Source of the DNA: Beroe ovata
Lineage: Eukaryota; Ctenophora; Nuda; Beroida; Beroidae
Assembly: GCA_946803715.1 (NCBI GenBank)
Contig: CAMPET010000023.1
Span: 131,190 to 192,006, forward strand
Length of the DNA: 60,817 nucleotides
Reading direction: 5' to 3'
The notes beneath the pieces were generated by a model. That model ran no database searches and had not been told where the DNA came from. It saw only the letters and a list, made by a program, of their open reading frames with translations. Numbering within the stretch: the first letter of the stretch is position 1; each line of letters begins with the position of its first letter. The position numbers and the translations under genes are program-made. This document shows positions 35,362 to 47,121 of this stretch, piece after piece.

Positions 35362-38300
35362 ATGAATATCTATGGATGGGAATGGAGGGGTGATACCTTT
35401 CAATGCACTTGTGGAACTCTATTCTTCTTTTTCTTATCCTGGCTTTTGATCAAGGTGTAGATGTGATCAGACCTCAGATGTAAATTAAAAGATAACCTGT
35501 ATTGGGTACCCTAAATCTCTCTACTTCATGCAGCTGGTGATAAAATTTTTCTTGTTCAGATTATATTCTGGAAACCTCCAAAGCTGATACTACGTGAAAT
35601 TGGCCAAGGTCATTCATGGTTCGGGACAGACTTTATTGATAAGCCCACATACTGCAATTCGTGTAAAGAACTCTTTGTAACGGTTTGATATGCCCTCCAA
35701 AACCTACCAATAAATTAACTCAATGATCGGATCACTGTTTATTAGTCGCATAACTGATACTGATTGATTTTGAATATGGTCTCTGCGACAAAGTAATGAA
35801 ACTGAATTTTGATAACTGAATCTGGATTTTAATAATGTCAAGTTATTAAAATCCAGATTCAGTTATCAAAATTCAGTTTCATTACTTTGTCGCAGAGACC
35901 ATATTCAAAATCAATCACTACCAATAAATGTTCATAAAAATGTCTGATGTCTGCATGAAGAATACATATGAACTTATCTGGTATATTCACTATATTAATG
36001 GTTGATGGTTGCAGGGCCACAGTTGTGACTCATGTGGCGTGTATTCCTGTTCAGAAGAACAGTGTATTGATAATGCTGATAAACAAATTGCCTGTAAAGC
36101 ACTGTCTCTATCCAAATCTGGTGGAATGAAGCATCATTGGATACGGGGCAACTTACCCCTTTGTCGAGGTAAGACTGCTTTTCCCAAGTATTGTCTCCAT
36201 TGATTGCCTCTCATTTCTCATTGATTATTCAGAACTATGATAGTATAGTGGATAACAGTTGATATGTGCGTGCGCTGTACATCTACCTACATCCACAGTA
36301 ATTTGAATATGGGTGATTGTTACAGAATGCGAAACATGCGGAGAGTTTTGCTGTCGTGAACCTAGACTAATGGATATCAGGTGTGTGTGGTGCCAAACAA
36401 CATGTCATGATGATTGCATGAAACCATCGAACATTTGCCATCTTGGAAAATACCAAAAGTGGATTATACCCCCTTCCAGTGTCACACTCAAGGTTAGATT
36501 ATGCTACATTCGGTACCGATGGGTTCATATTCTTTCATACATTCTTGAATGCATTATTCATGCTCGATAAATTGAACTTGGTTGCATATTAATAAATCAA
36601 ATGAAAGTTCTGTTGAACTGGTATTGATTCCTCTTCTCTAGACTTTATCAAACTTTAGTTTTAATTTTAGTCATTCATCGGACGATGGTCGATGATGCCT
36701 GACATACCTTCATTTTACTACTTCCAGAGTGTATGGGTGAAAGGAGTGAGGAAGCAAGTTGTCAAGGAGATAACGCCACCAGATTTCCCATGGCAACCCA
36801 TGCTCGTATTAGCCAATAGAAAGAGTGGAGATGGTATGGGCCAGGCTGTCCTACAGAAGTTCCGATACCTGCTTAACCCTGTCCAGGTTCTTAATTACGG
36901 TCGTGGTAATTCGATCCCATCAATGCATGCTCAATAAATTGAGATGGGTAGATTTGACCGATGTTAAAATTGCTAACCTCTGGCTACTTCAGGTTGTTGA
37001 CATATGCGAAGTACCCCCCGAGGCAGCACTTGACATATGCAAACTCTCGCCAGACACTCAATACTTTGTGTTGGTGTGTGGGGGAGATGGGACTGTGGGT
37101 TGGGTTCTCTCTGCCATCGACAAACTCAAACTAAAAGTGTGTTTCTCCGATAGAAATTCAAATTTAACCAGCTGATCAAATTTTACAACCTAGAATTTGA
37201 CAAATTCTCTTGTTTGCGACAATCCATTCTTACCAATGGCTTCTCACAGTTGTGACATCATTTCAGACCAGACCTGTGGTGTGTGTTTTGCCTCTGGGGA
37301 CTGGAAACGATTTTGCTAGATCCCTAGGCTGGGGTTCAGGTAAATCATTGTTTGATCTTTATATTTCTCACGATGTCACTCCGCCGATCCGTTCAGAAGC
37401 TTTACTCAGACGCCCACAAACAGTGGTGCAAATCCAGGGGGGATGGGGGGGATATATCCCCCCCAATAATTTGGTGCCATCCCCTCCAATAATAACAAAT
37501 ATCATCCCCTCCAAAATTCCAACAATCTCTACTATCAGGATATGCTAAATTCCGCCATGTTTGCATAGACACCTTATTGAAATGTCATGCTTTCATGGGT
37601 CCAGTGACCACTTGCCAGTTCTGATAGAGAAGGGAAGGTAACAGGTCATCAAGTTGCAAAGGAACCTAATTAATGTATGGACTCTGGGCTACTCTTATGA
37701 TGTGTCCCATGAGTTTTGACTTCATGTGAACGGTCATTTTCAATTATTACTCAATCATATAATTAACATTTTTTACTACCATCCCCCCCAATTTTAGAAT
37801 AAGTCAAAAATATGCCCCTGAGAACGAATTATACCCCCCAATGAAAAACACGGATTTGCACCACTGCCCACAAAAATCATCAGTTAGAGGGTCCTGACAT
37901 GAGAATGTTTTCTATGGTCGCAATCTATAATTACATTAATTACACTTCTATTGATCAAGCTTTGTCAGGTTATGCTGACGAAGATATAGAAGAAGTGTTG
38001 TGGGATATTAGTCGAGCAAAGACCATAGAGCATGACAGATGGTGTGTCAGCATTAGGAACTACGGGTATTTTGGAATAAAGCGTCCCATGAAGGTAAGCA
38101 TTATTTCTGAGCATGTAAACAGTCTAATACTTGGCATTCCATCTGATGTTTTCAATATCATTTGTGTTACTCGGCGATGATTATCATCATTCCGCAGAAG
38201 CTGATTATGAATTGCTACTTCTCTATTGGCTGTGATGCTGCTGTTGTCCTCAATTTCCACAAGAACAGAGAACAAAACCCATCGCTCTTCAAAAGCCGGG

Positions 38301-39277
38301 TTTTCAACAAGGTACAGTTATTATAGTCATGACTTCATTATAGTGCCATGGCTTCATTTGTGCGAGTCTGATATTTCACGCGCGATCGACACATGCATTT
38401 TGAATGATGTTCTTAGCGCAGTCCAGTCAATTTAGTGCGCGCGCCGCGTGCGTATTTCCCGTTAATTTATCAACTACGTGTGACGTCCTCTGTGAGGAAT
38501 ATGAACAATTGAAACACTTCTGCTGTACATGCTGTTCAATTGTACATGGGTTGTTTAAAATGTACCTGTTTACATTCGAAGAGGAATTTCACTATTTCGA
38601 TTTCACACAGGCATGGTATTTCGGTTACGGCACACGGGACATTTTCGAAGGGGTGTGTTCAAAGCTGAATGAGCGGATAGCGGTTGAAGTGGACGGGAAA
38701 GCGCTGGAATTACCAGAATTGGAAGGGATAGTTCTCCTAAACATAGCATCATGGAGTAGCGGCTGTGATCTGTGGGCTGGAAGTGGCCTTGAAGAGATAC
38801 CAGGAAAACAAAGGTAGTGGTGAGGCTCTGTGCGTTTCTAACATTCAACCTACCATCATATCTATCGTTGTGCTTGAGCTTCTTAGATTCACGACTCCTG
38901 TAATATCCTCAGCCCGTCTGATGGATTGATAGAGGTTTGCGGTCTCTACTCTTCACTGCACGTTGGCAGACTTCAAGTTGCTCTCGCTGACCCATGTCGC
39001 TTAGCTCAAGGGAAAAATGTCAGGGTATGCAGTACTTCTGATGCATAGGAATACTTTTCTATAACTCAATTCCATGAGTGTGTAGGTACTCCGTTGCACA
39101 GATCATAATCACTTCCACCATGAATGTTAACAACAAAACACACTGCAGATTGTGGTGAAATCCGGTTTTGTTCCTACACAGTGCGACGGCGAGCCGTGGG
39201 AGCAGAGCCCTTGCATCATCTCACTATCAGCCCACTCGCCAGCCCTCATTATGCAACGCAATGATACGAACACTTGA
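35362..39277 (+). CDS. DGKE-like: Epsilon-type diacylglycerol kinase (copy 1)
   Basis: Twelve exons: 35362-35454, 35560-35682, 36015-36168, 36326-36492, 36728-36886, 36993-37136, 37267-37339, 37969-38093, 38198-38311, 38611-38813, 38887-39024 and 39149-39277; about 540 residues (human DGKE 567). An N-terminal hydrophobic segment ([13 protein letters not shown]) is followed by two C1-type zinc domains ([18 protein letters not shown]...; CETCGEFCC...[12 protein letters not shown]), the catalytic domain with GGDGTVGW and [16 protein letters not shown], and the accessory domain ([26 protein letters not shown]). It phosphorylates diacylglycerol to phosphatidic acid at membranes. The short N-terminal anchor without PH, EF or ankyrin domains is the epsilon layout. 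Ten of the eleven joins fit; 38813 (phase 2) to 38887 (phase 0) does not. Intron 7 carries a hAT MITE and intron 2 a 75-bp perfect inverted repeat. GET4 is tail to tail downstream. Confidence 0.92.
35761..35917. repeat. Perfect 75-bp inverted repeat with 7-nt loop in DGKE intron 2
   Basis: 35761-35835 is the exact reverse complement of 35843-35917 as far as I can compare by eye. Transcribed as part of the DGKE pre-mRNA, it would form a long perfect duplex. The second copy of the locus in this window starts downstream of it, so its presence there cannot be tested. Confidence 0.9.
37421..37866. mobile_element. Non-autonomous hAT-type DNA transposon (MITE), copy 1
   Basis: 446 bp in DGKE intron 7, with 15-bp terminal inverted repeats CAGTGGTGCAAATCC / GGATTTGCACCACTG and an 8-bp target duplication CCCACAAA (37413-37420 and 37867-37874). 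No transposase. The inner ends have G/C runs. The allele fragment at 43245-43511 carries the empty site with a single CCCACAAA. An 8-bp duplication and CAGTG ends indicate the hAT superfamily. Confidence 0.93.
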
Positions 39278-39843
39278 CATTGGGATATATGAACAAGACC
39301 TGTGATTGTACCGCCGAACAATAGATACGAATCATATTAATGAAATACAATCTTTATTATATTTTCTATCCCTTTTTCTTTTTTAAATGTAGGTTCCTTG
39401 AATTGGTATCAAACTTTTGCTTTCGACTAAAAATATGTGATTGAAGTTTTATAAGCTTTATTTGTTGAACCATTATCAAATTCCAACTAAGTAATAACTC
39501 TATTTGTAATTTTTCTTTTAATAAACAGTCTACCGTATCAAAGTGTTTTCACATTCTCTCTATAATGTGTAGCGGCGCTAATCTCATAGAAAATAACATT
39601 CTCAAAACACGTAACTTTTACACCCGTGTACAAGAAGTATGTACTATGTGATAATGAAGAATTTCGGCAAAAGAATAATACAACAGTTGATGAGATATTG
39701 TCCTTCTAATACAGAGGAAATATCCGCCCAAATTCTCCTTCAAATTGAAATTAGAAAGTCAAAACATTGCGTCAATGCATCACAACTTGGATTGTTCATG
39801 GACTTGAAGTGAAGATTATCTTCATTGAAGACAGAAACACCAT
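39278..39843. other. Convergent 3' region of DGKE and GET4
   Basis: 566 bp between two stop codons facing each other. AT-rich, with AATAAA at 39530-39535 on the plus strand. No gene seen. Confidence 0.6.
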
Positions 39844-41990
39844 TTAATCGAGATCAGTGACCTCAGTCACATTTGATGGTCCTGGTGAAGGCTCAGGCCG
39901 GCCCAATAGAGAACTCATTAGACCCCCTGCGATGATAGAACGTTACCTCCCCAGGATTTACGATAAATGCATAAACAGCAGAGAAGTGACGATTACAGTT
40001 TCTACGGATGGAAAACGCAGCCGGTCGATCAGCGAAAAAAGCGCGCGCCGCGCTAATTTGATTTCATTATGCGCGCACTACGATACATGCAATTTTCAAG
40101 CTTCGCGCCCCACGCAAGCAAAGACGAGAGGCACAAAATGGCAACGTTAAATGGCAACGCGAGACTTTCAAGAAAACCATTCAACCCAATACCAATACCT
40201 AGGCCTCCCAGGTTCGAAGTTGACTTCGTAGATTCTTGAAAATATACCCACAAGATCTTTTCCAAATACTGAAATGAGCAAAGTTAGCAATCAGTGTAGT
40301 TTGACAAATTTCTGATCAATGAGAACTTTCAGAAAATGAATTTTATTTTTTTGATTTTACCTCACTAAAACACGGGTCTCTTTCGAGGGATTTCTTGTAT
40401 TTATCTTTCAGTAGTTTGACTAGCTGGGGACTGCGTCTGTCTATGGCAGATATGAGAAAGTGGATGAAATTCAGCAGCGGCTCTTCAAAAGGGAAGGAGG
40501 AATCAATGTGAGGATGGTTGGAAGTGTACAGTCGCAGCACTTTCCTAGCGTGCTCCGTCCTTTTCAGAGTCAGAAGCCTGCAAAAAGACGGTTATCATCA
40601 ACAAAATCCTGTGATTTCATAGAATTCGCCCATTTCCAAATCAGTTTGGAACTCACTGAAGAACTGCCCAAGTTATGATAAGACTCAGCTCTGATTTAAA
40701 AGCACGGACAGTCGACACCTCGATCAGAGTTTGTGAGTAGAACTCAACTCCATCCAAATCCAGATATTGACAGTGTGTGCAGCAGGTTCCGTAATCAGTC
40801 TCTTAGAGGATGGTTGAATGAGGGTTAGAAACTCAATTCTAGATTCACGATTTGTTTGTTCATGGGGACAAAAACTCCCCGACATATTTTGGCAACAGAA
40901 TTTGTTATGGGACACTCTGCAGTGATTTATCACTACCTTGGATATTTCATTACCTTGGAGATAGATTTCAGCACAAGCTCTGTGGAGAACTGGGTCACCG
41001 TGTTCTGTATACATCTTGGACCACCTGAAATCATATTTTATCCACATTCCACAATATTGTGGACTGGTCCACCAAATACTATAGATTATGGACAAGTCAC
41101 TGATCTACTACACTAATTGATTCCTAATCGATAACATCACTACATTGAAACCGATTTATTTTGAAAGATGACTTGGATCATTGCAACAGCGATATAAAAC
41201 CCACTTGAAAACTTTAGGTATGAATCGTTGACGACCCATACTACTCTTGTCAAATCTCCTTATGATGTCTATTAATTGTTCCTTTAGTTCCACTGAAATA
41301 TAATTAACTTAGTTATCTGTCATTGGTATCATAGTCTTGGTATTATTCATTGAAAGTTTATTGAAAGTCAAAGAAGATCCATTTGAAAATTTTCTGAAAT
41401 CTATCGAAAAAAACCTCGAACTCCCCAGTAAAGGAGCAGAGAAGAGTGGAACTATAATTGTACCTGTCGGCGTTGTGTGGTTTGTGAGTAAGTGATCCCC
41501 CAACATAACACTGAGCTCAGTTCCATTATCTGACTGATCATGTGACAGGAACATAACACAGCCGGATATCAACAGTTTCAACCCGTCATCGTACTTCCTC
41601 TCACCTACCAACCTGCGTGATGACGTCATCAGATGGTATATCATGACACCATGTTACCTTACTTACTAGTAGACAATAACATATTCGCAGCTACGAAAGA
41701 TATTGATAAATGCAGGAAAAAGGAATCGAGATGAAAATTCGGACCTTTTTTGTCCCCATATATCCATATGATATGATAATCAATGTTCATCATTAGCTAT
41801 ACTAGGTAAGCTACCTCCTATAGTGTGCTCAACGTACAACCAACATCAAGACCAGTCTAATTGTAACAACATACCTGTTGTACACACTGGTGTACATTTG
41901 AAATGCATCGTAGTAGTTTCCTTGTTCCACGTTCTTCTCCAAATTCTTCAGAGTTCGCTCCAGTCCGCCTGCTTGGCGCCGTCTTGACAT
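39844..41990 (-). CDS. GET4: GET4, tail-anchored protein targeting factor (copy 1)
   Basis: Eight exons join in phase: 41875-41990, 41464-41612, 41205-41292, 40954-41024, 40657-40801, 40361-40577, 40199-40268 and 39844-39926 (TAA). The product is 312 residues; human GET4 has 327. It is a helical-repeat protein: N-terminal helices (LERTLKNLEKNVEQGNYYDAFQMY), the central segment KWSKMYTEHGDPVLHRACAEIYL, the conserved HPHIDSSFPFEEPLLNFIHFLISA, and the C-terminal YLEKILWVYF...GGLMSSLLG. GET4 bridges Ubl4A/Bag6 and, with them, hands tail-anchored proteins from SGTA to the GET3 ATPase in the cytosol. The exon 1 donor is GTATGT. Exon 5 has the weaker acceptor CTAAG here, against CTCAG in copy 2. HARS lies upstream on the same strand. 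Confidence 0.93.
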
Positions 41991-42240
41991 GACAGCTACG
42001 GAATATATATTGGTGCTCAAGTGGTTCTTTATAATATAGCTCTATCAGTAATTGACAACGGTAAGACGCGGTATTCAAGACTACTCAAGTTAGATTCGAT
42101 GAAATCCACGACTAAGAGGATTGAAAGAAGTTTGGGAGTTATACTCAACATGATCAAAGTTATCCAAGGTGTAACGATCACAATAAATATACCTCAAATA
42201 ACCTAAACAAAAACTCTCAAATCAATATGTGTAAGGTATA

Positions 42241-42689
42241 TCACATATCAGCACCGGTTTTGAGAACCATCTCCCATATTCTATCTACAAGACTATCCCT
42301 ATCGACAAGTTCTTCCTCTTTGGTAGCAGTGTTCCTGAGTTTCACTTTGCCCTCTGCTAACTCAGAGTCTCCGAGAATAGCGAGAACTGGAATCCCTGGA
42401 GATGTAATGCGAAGTGATATTACTCGCCACATTGACTCACAAGAAAATTATAACTTGGAAACAAGAGACGCAAATATTAAGGCATAAAAAGTTAGGGTCA
42501 AAGGATTTTTTAACTATGTAACTAGGATCCCTAGTCCCTACTACCTTGTGTTTCTGCGTGCTGGAACTGTGTGAGTAGTTTGGGATTTGCTTTATACAAT
42601 ATCTCGGCGTTAACATCGTGTTCCCACAGCAAGTTCAACAGTTTCATCCGCTCTCGTAACATCCCCTTCTGCCCTGACACCACCATCAC
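42241..42689 (-). pseudogene. HARS: HARS 3' exons, detached copy (alternate haplotype)
   Basis: Exons 42545-42689 and 42241-42395 encode the same anticodon-binding domain as the complete HARS at 49513-49961, with few changes. The upstream exons are missing because the sequence jumps at the N at 43244 into a DGKE fragment. Frames and splice sites are intact, so this is a broken-up allele rather than a decayed gene. Confidence 0.8.
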
Positions 42690-42899
42690 CTGATGATGAC
42701 ACCACGGTGTCAGAGTGGTCGTGTCAAGGAATGGTCGTGTCAGTGCTAAACAGATAAAGAGAGAGAGAGAGAGACGGGTTTCACTCATATCACAGACTTT
42801 CCAGGTACCGATACCAAGATCAGAGCCTTCTTGCACCATTTTCATGGAAATCCTATGAAATGTAGCGAATTTTTTGACATTGAATCGATTCCTTATCAA

Positions 42900-43243
42900 A
42901 TTTTGGCTCTATTTCCTGAGGGACTGTCTACCATGTGACTTAAATCCTATAACCGAGAATAATTGGAATTTTGACTGATTTTTCGATGAGCTAGCTCAAA
43001 ACTTCCTGAAGATTCCGATTCAACATCAAAAATAGGCTAGAAACACTTACTTCTAGTATGTCTCCTGTAAAATTGTTTTTGGCCGTTTTTGGTGCCTGGT
43101 GTGTCCCATCGATTTTTGTTTTTTCGCAGTGCTTGCTTCACACAGGTTTGAAATCGTCATTTGGACGATACTCCGATCAAAAATTCGAAGAATTTTTTTT
43201 GCCGCACATGCAAGCAAAGACCATGAATTCCCATGTATTTTTG
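42900..43243. repeat. HARS intron repeat block, short allele
   Basis: Matches parts of the intronic repeat region 50150-51290 but lacks roughly 0.8 kb of it: the sequence passes directly from the equivalent of 50420 to that of about 51213. It ends at the N at 43244. Confidence 0.7.
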
Positions 43244-43244
43244 N
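43244..43244. other. Single-N gap
   Basis: Joins a HARS intron to a DGKE intron; the two flanks are not collinear with any real gene order. Confidence 0.9.
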
Positions 43245-43257
43245 GACATCATTTCAG

Positions 43258-43511
43258 ACCAGACCTGTGGTGTGTGTCTTACCTCTGGGAACTGGAAACG
43301 ATTTTGCTAGATCGCTAGGCTGGGGTTCAGGTAAATCATCGTGTGATCTTTATATCCCTCATGATGTCACTCTGCCGATCCATTCAGGGGCTTTCCTCAG
43401 ACGCCCACAAAAATCATCAGTTAGAGGATCCGTTTTCTAGGGTCGCAATCTATAATTACATTAATTACACTTATTTTGATCAAGCTTTGTCAGGTTATGC
43501 TGACGAAGATA
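43258..43511 (+). pseudogene. DGKE-like: DGKE fragment from a third, more diverged allele (empty MITE site)
   Basis: Contains the exon [16 protein letters not shown] (43258-43330), intron 7 without the hAT element, and the first 18 bases of the next exon (43494-43511). It then stops at the N at 43512. It differs from both other copies (37267, 44754) by several percent, while those two are nearly identical. The reading frame is intact. Confidence 0.8.
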
Positions 43512-43512
43512 N
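43512..43512. other. Single-N gap
   Basis: Joins the start of one DGKE exon to the middle of an earlier one, so the join is artificial. Confidence 0.9.
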
Positions 43513-44907
43513 TGACTCATGTGGCGTGTATTCCTGTTCAGAAGAACAGTGTATTGATAATGCTGATAAACAAATTGCCTGTAAAGCACTGTCTCTATCC
43601 AAATCCGGTGGAATGAAGCATCATTGGATACAGGGCAACTTACCCCTTTGTCGAGGTAAGACTGCTTTTCCCAAGTATTGTCTCCATTGATTGCCTCTCA
43701 TTTCTCATTGATTATTCAGAACTATGATAGTATAGTGGATAACAGTTGATATGTGCGTGCGCTGTACATCTACCTACATCCACAGTAATTTGAATATGGG
43801 TGATTGTTACAGAATGCGAAACATGCGGAGAGTTTTGCTGTCGTGAACCTAGACTAATGGATATCAGGTGTGTGTGGTGCCAAACAACATGTCATGATGA
43901 TTGTATGAAACCATCGAACATTTGCCATCTTGGAAAATATCAAAAGTGGATTATACCCCCTTCCAGTGTCACACTCAAGGTTAGATTATGCTACTTTCGG
44001 TACCGATGGGTTCATATTCTTTCATACATTCTTGAATGCATTATTCATGCTCGATAAATTGAACTTGGTTGCATATTAATAAATCAAATGAAAGTTCTGT
44101 TGAACTGGTATTGATTCCTCTTCTCTAGACTTTATCAAACTTTAGTTTTAATTTTAGTCATTCATCGGACGATGGTCGATGATGCCTGACATACCTTCAT
44201 TTTACTACTTCCAGAGTGTATGGGTGAAAGGAGTGAGGAAGCAAGTTGTCAAGGAGATAACGCCACCAGATTTCCCATGGCAACCCATGCTCGTATTAGC
44301 CAATAGAAAGAGTGGAGATGGTATGGGCCAGGCTGTCCTACAGAAGTTCCGATACCTGCTTAACCCTGTCCAGGTTCTTAATTACGGTCGTGGTAATTCG
44401 ATCCCATCAATGCATGCTCAATAAATTGAGATGGGTAGATTTGACCGATGTTAAAATTGCTAACCTCTGGCTACTTCAGGTTGTTGACATATGCGAAGTA
44501 CCCCCCGAGGCAGCACTTGACATATGCAAACTCTCGCCAGACACTCAATACTTTGTGTTGGTGTGTGGGGGAGATGGGACTGTGGGTTGGGTTCTCTCTG
44601 CCATCGACAAACTCAAACTAAAAGTGTGTTTCTCCTATAGAAATTCAAATTAAACAACCTGATAAAATTTTACAATCTAGAATTTGACAAATTCTCTTGT
44701 TTGCGACAATCCATTCTTACCAATGGCTTCTCACAGTTGTGACATCATTTCAGACCAGACCTGTGGTGTGTGTTTTGCCTCTGGGGACTGGAAACGATTT
44801 TGCTAGATCCCTAGGCTGGGGTTCAGGTAAATCATTGTTTGATCTTTATATTTCTCACGATGTCACTCCGCCGATCCGTTCAGAAGCTTTACTCAGACGC
44901 CCACAAA

Positions 44908-45353
44908 CAGTGGTGCAAATCCAGGGGGGATGGGGGGGATATATCCCCCCCAATAATTTGGTGCCATCCCCTCCAATAATAACAAATATCATCCCCTCCA
45001 AAATTCCAACAATCTCTACTATCAGGATATGCTAAATTCCGCCATGTTTGCATAGACACCTTATTGAAATGTCATGCTTTCATGGGTCCAGTGACCACTT
45101 GCCAGTTCTGATAGAGAAGGGAAGGTAACAGGTCATCAAGTTGCAAAGGAACCTAATTAATGTATGGACTCTGGGCTACTCTTATGATGTGTCCCATGAG
45201 TTTTGACTTCATGTGAACGGTCATTTTCAATTATTACTCAATCATATAATTAACATTTTTTACTACCATCCCCCCCAATTTTAGAATAAGTCAAAAATAT
45301 GCCCCTGAGAACGAATTATACCCCCCAATGAAAAACACGGATTTGCACCACTG
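44908..45353. mobile_element. hAT-type MITE, copy 2
   Basis: The same 446-bp element as 37421-37866. The left target site CCCACAAA is present, but the right flank (AATGCAGTGG...) is unrelated, so there is no matching target duplication. This marks a junction between two different loci. Confidence 0.9.
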
Positions 45354-45579
45354 AATGCAGTGGTAATAGTAGCTTGCTTTCCAATTGTTAAATAAAATTG
45401 TTACATCACACCTATTCGGTGGTACTTGCCTCAAGAAATATGCTCCTCATAGGTGTGATGTAACAATATATCATCCCACACTTTCTATACAGTATTCCAT
45501 GATCCTACTTACATATGCATTATAATGAACATAAGAAGGAAATGAAGGTTTGTCCCTAGACCCACCGAATGCTGCAAAC

Positions 45580-45917
45580 ATTATTCACCAAATGGGATCT
45601 ATACTCAGAGGGAGTAAAATCTTCTCCATCAACACATATCTTCTCTTTCCTTTCAGCCAAAACTAACATAACATTCCCCAGGACTTCAAAGCTGTAGAGT
45701 GTAGATGTTTTTTATAAAGCTAGAATTGAATACCAATGTATGCTATACAATACCTGCAATTAGATTGGCAATTCTGTTTACCTACAAGGGATAATTATAG
45801 CCAGACAAGATTACAAATACACAATTTCAGACAGAAACATACTTGCCAGAAGATATTGCGCTTTGTTTGATGGAATCAACATAGTGCTGAGCAATCCTCC
45901 ATAGTGCATCAGGGGGT
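45580..45917 (-). CDS. Exon-like fragments of an unidentified gene
   Basis: Sequence found nowhere else in the window. Minus-strand stretches read PDALWRIAQHYVDSIKQS (45843-45917), NRIANLIAG (about 45758-45790) and FEVLGNVMLVLAERKEKI followed by an acidic segment and SEYRSHLVNNVCSIRW (about 45575-45690), each beside plausible splice sites. I could not make all phases agree, and I do not recognise the protein. It probably belongs to another locus brought in at the hAT element. Confidence 0.35.
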
Positions 45918-45918
45918 C
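45918..45918. other. Single-N gap
   Basis: Joins the unidentified fragment to the middle of a DGKE exon. Confidence 0.9.
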
Positions 45919-46550
45919 NGAAGGGGTGTGTTCAAAGCTGAATGAGCGGATAGCGGTTGAAGTGGACGGGAAAGCGCTGGAATTACCAGAATTGGAAGGG
46001 ATAGTTCTCCTAAACATAGCATCATGGAGTAGCGGCTGTGATCTGTGGGCTGGAAGTGGCCTTGAAGAGATACCAGGAAAACAAAGGTAGTGGTGAGGCT
46101 CTGTGCGTTTCTAACATTCAACCTACCATCATATCTATCGTTGTGCTTGAGCTTCTTAGATTCACGACTCCTGTAATATCCTCAGCCCGTCTGATGGATT
46201 GATAGAGGTTTGCGGTCTCTACTCTTCACTGCACGTTGGCAGACTTCAAGTTGCTCTCGCTGACCCATGTCGCTTAGCTCAAGGGAAAAATGTCAGGGTA
46301 TGCAGTACTTCTGATGCATAGGAATACTTTTCTATAACTCAATTCCATGAGTGTGTAGGTACTCCGTTGCACAGATCATAATCACTTCCACCATGAATGT
46401 TAACAACAAAACACACTGCAGATTGTGGTGAAATCCGGTTTTGTTCCTACACAGTGCGACGGCGAGCCGTGGGAGCAGAGCCCGTGTATCATCTCTCTAT
46501 CAGCCCACTCGCCAGCCCTCATTATGCAACGCAATGATACGAACACTTGA

Positions 46551-47121
46551 CATTGGGATATATGAACAAGACCTGTGATTGTACCGCCGAACAATAGATA
46601 CGAATCATATTAATGAAATACAATCTTTATTATATTTTCTATCCCTTTTTCTTTTTTAAATGTAGGTTCCTTGAATTGGTATCAAACTTTTGCTTTCGAC
46701 TAAAAATATGTGATTGAAGTTTTATAAGCTTTATTTGTTGAACCATTATCAAATTCCAACTAAGTAATAACTCTATTTGTAATTTTTCTTTTAATAAACA
46801 GTCTACCGTATCAAAGTGTTTTCACATTCTCTCTATAATGTGTAGCGGCGCTAATCTCATAGAAAATAACATTCTCAAAACACGTAACTTTTACACCCGT
46901 GTACATTACAAGAAGTATGTACTATGTGATAATGAAGAATTTCGGCAAAAGAATAATACAACAGTTGATGAGATATTGTCCTTCTAATACAGAGGAAATA
47001 TCCGCCCAAATTCTCCTTCAAATTGAAATTAGAAAGTCAAAACATTGCGTCAATGCATCACAACTTGGATTGTTCATGGACTTGAAGTGAAGATCATCTT
47101 CATTGAAGACAGAAACACCAT
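46551..47121. other. Convergent DGKE/GET4 3' region, second copy
   Basis: Repeats 39278-39843, with a small insertion (CATTACA duplication near 46904). No gene seen. Confidence 0.7.

Larger units (their letters stand above)
43513..46550 (+). pseudogene. DGKE-like: DGKE, second copy, interrupted
   Basis: Exons equivalent to copy 1: 43513-43655 (5' truncated), 43813-43979, 44215-44373, 44480-44623 and 44754-44826; then, after foreign sequence and an N, 45919-46086 (5' truncated), 46160-46297 and 46422-46550 (TGA). The two exons equivalent to 37969-38093 and 38198-38311 are absent. Sequence is about 99% identical to copy 1, with mostly silent changes and one Arg/Gln change in HHWI(R/Q)GNLPLC. 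The gap begins exactly at the end of the hAT element, which suggests assembly slipped across another genomic copy of that element. I treat it as an assembly-broken allele. Confidence 0.8.

Noticed and set aside
40053-40265. Read-through extension of GET4 exon 7
   Set aside because: The spliced version (GTATTG donor to the exon at 39926) restores the conserved GGLMSSLLG C-terminus; the read-through tail is not conserved.
41309-41445. Apparent coding continuation inside a GET4 intron
   Set aside because: The phase-correct exon is 41205-41292, giving RRFDKSSMGRQRFIPKVFKW. The intervening ORF has a stop in the required frame.
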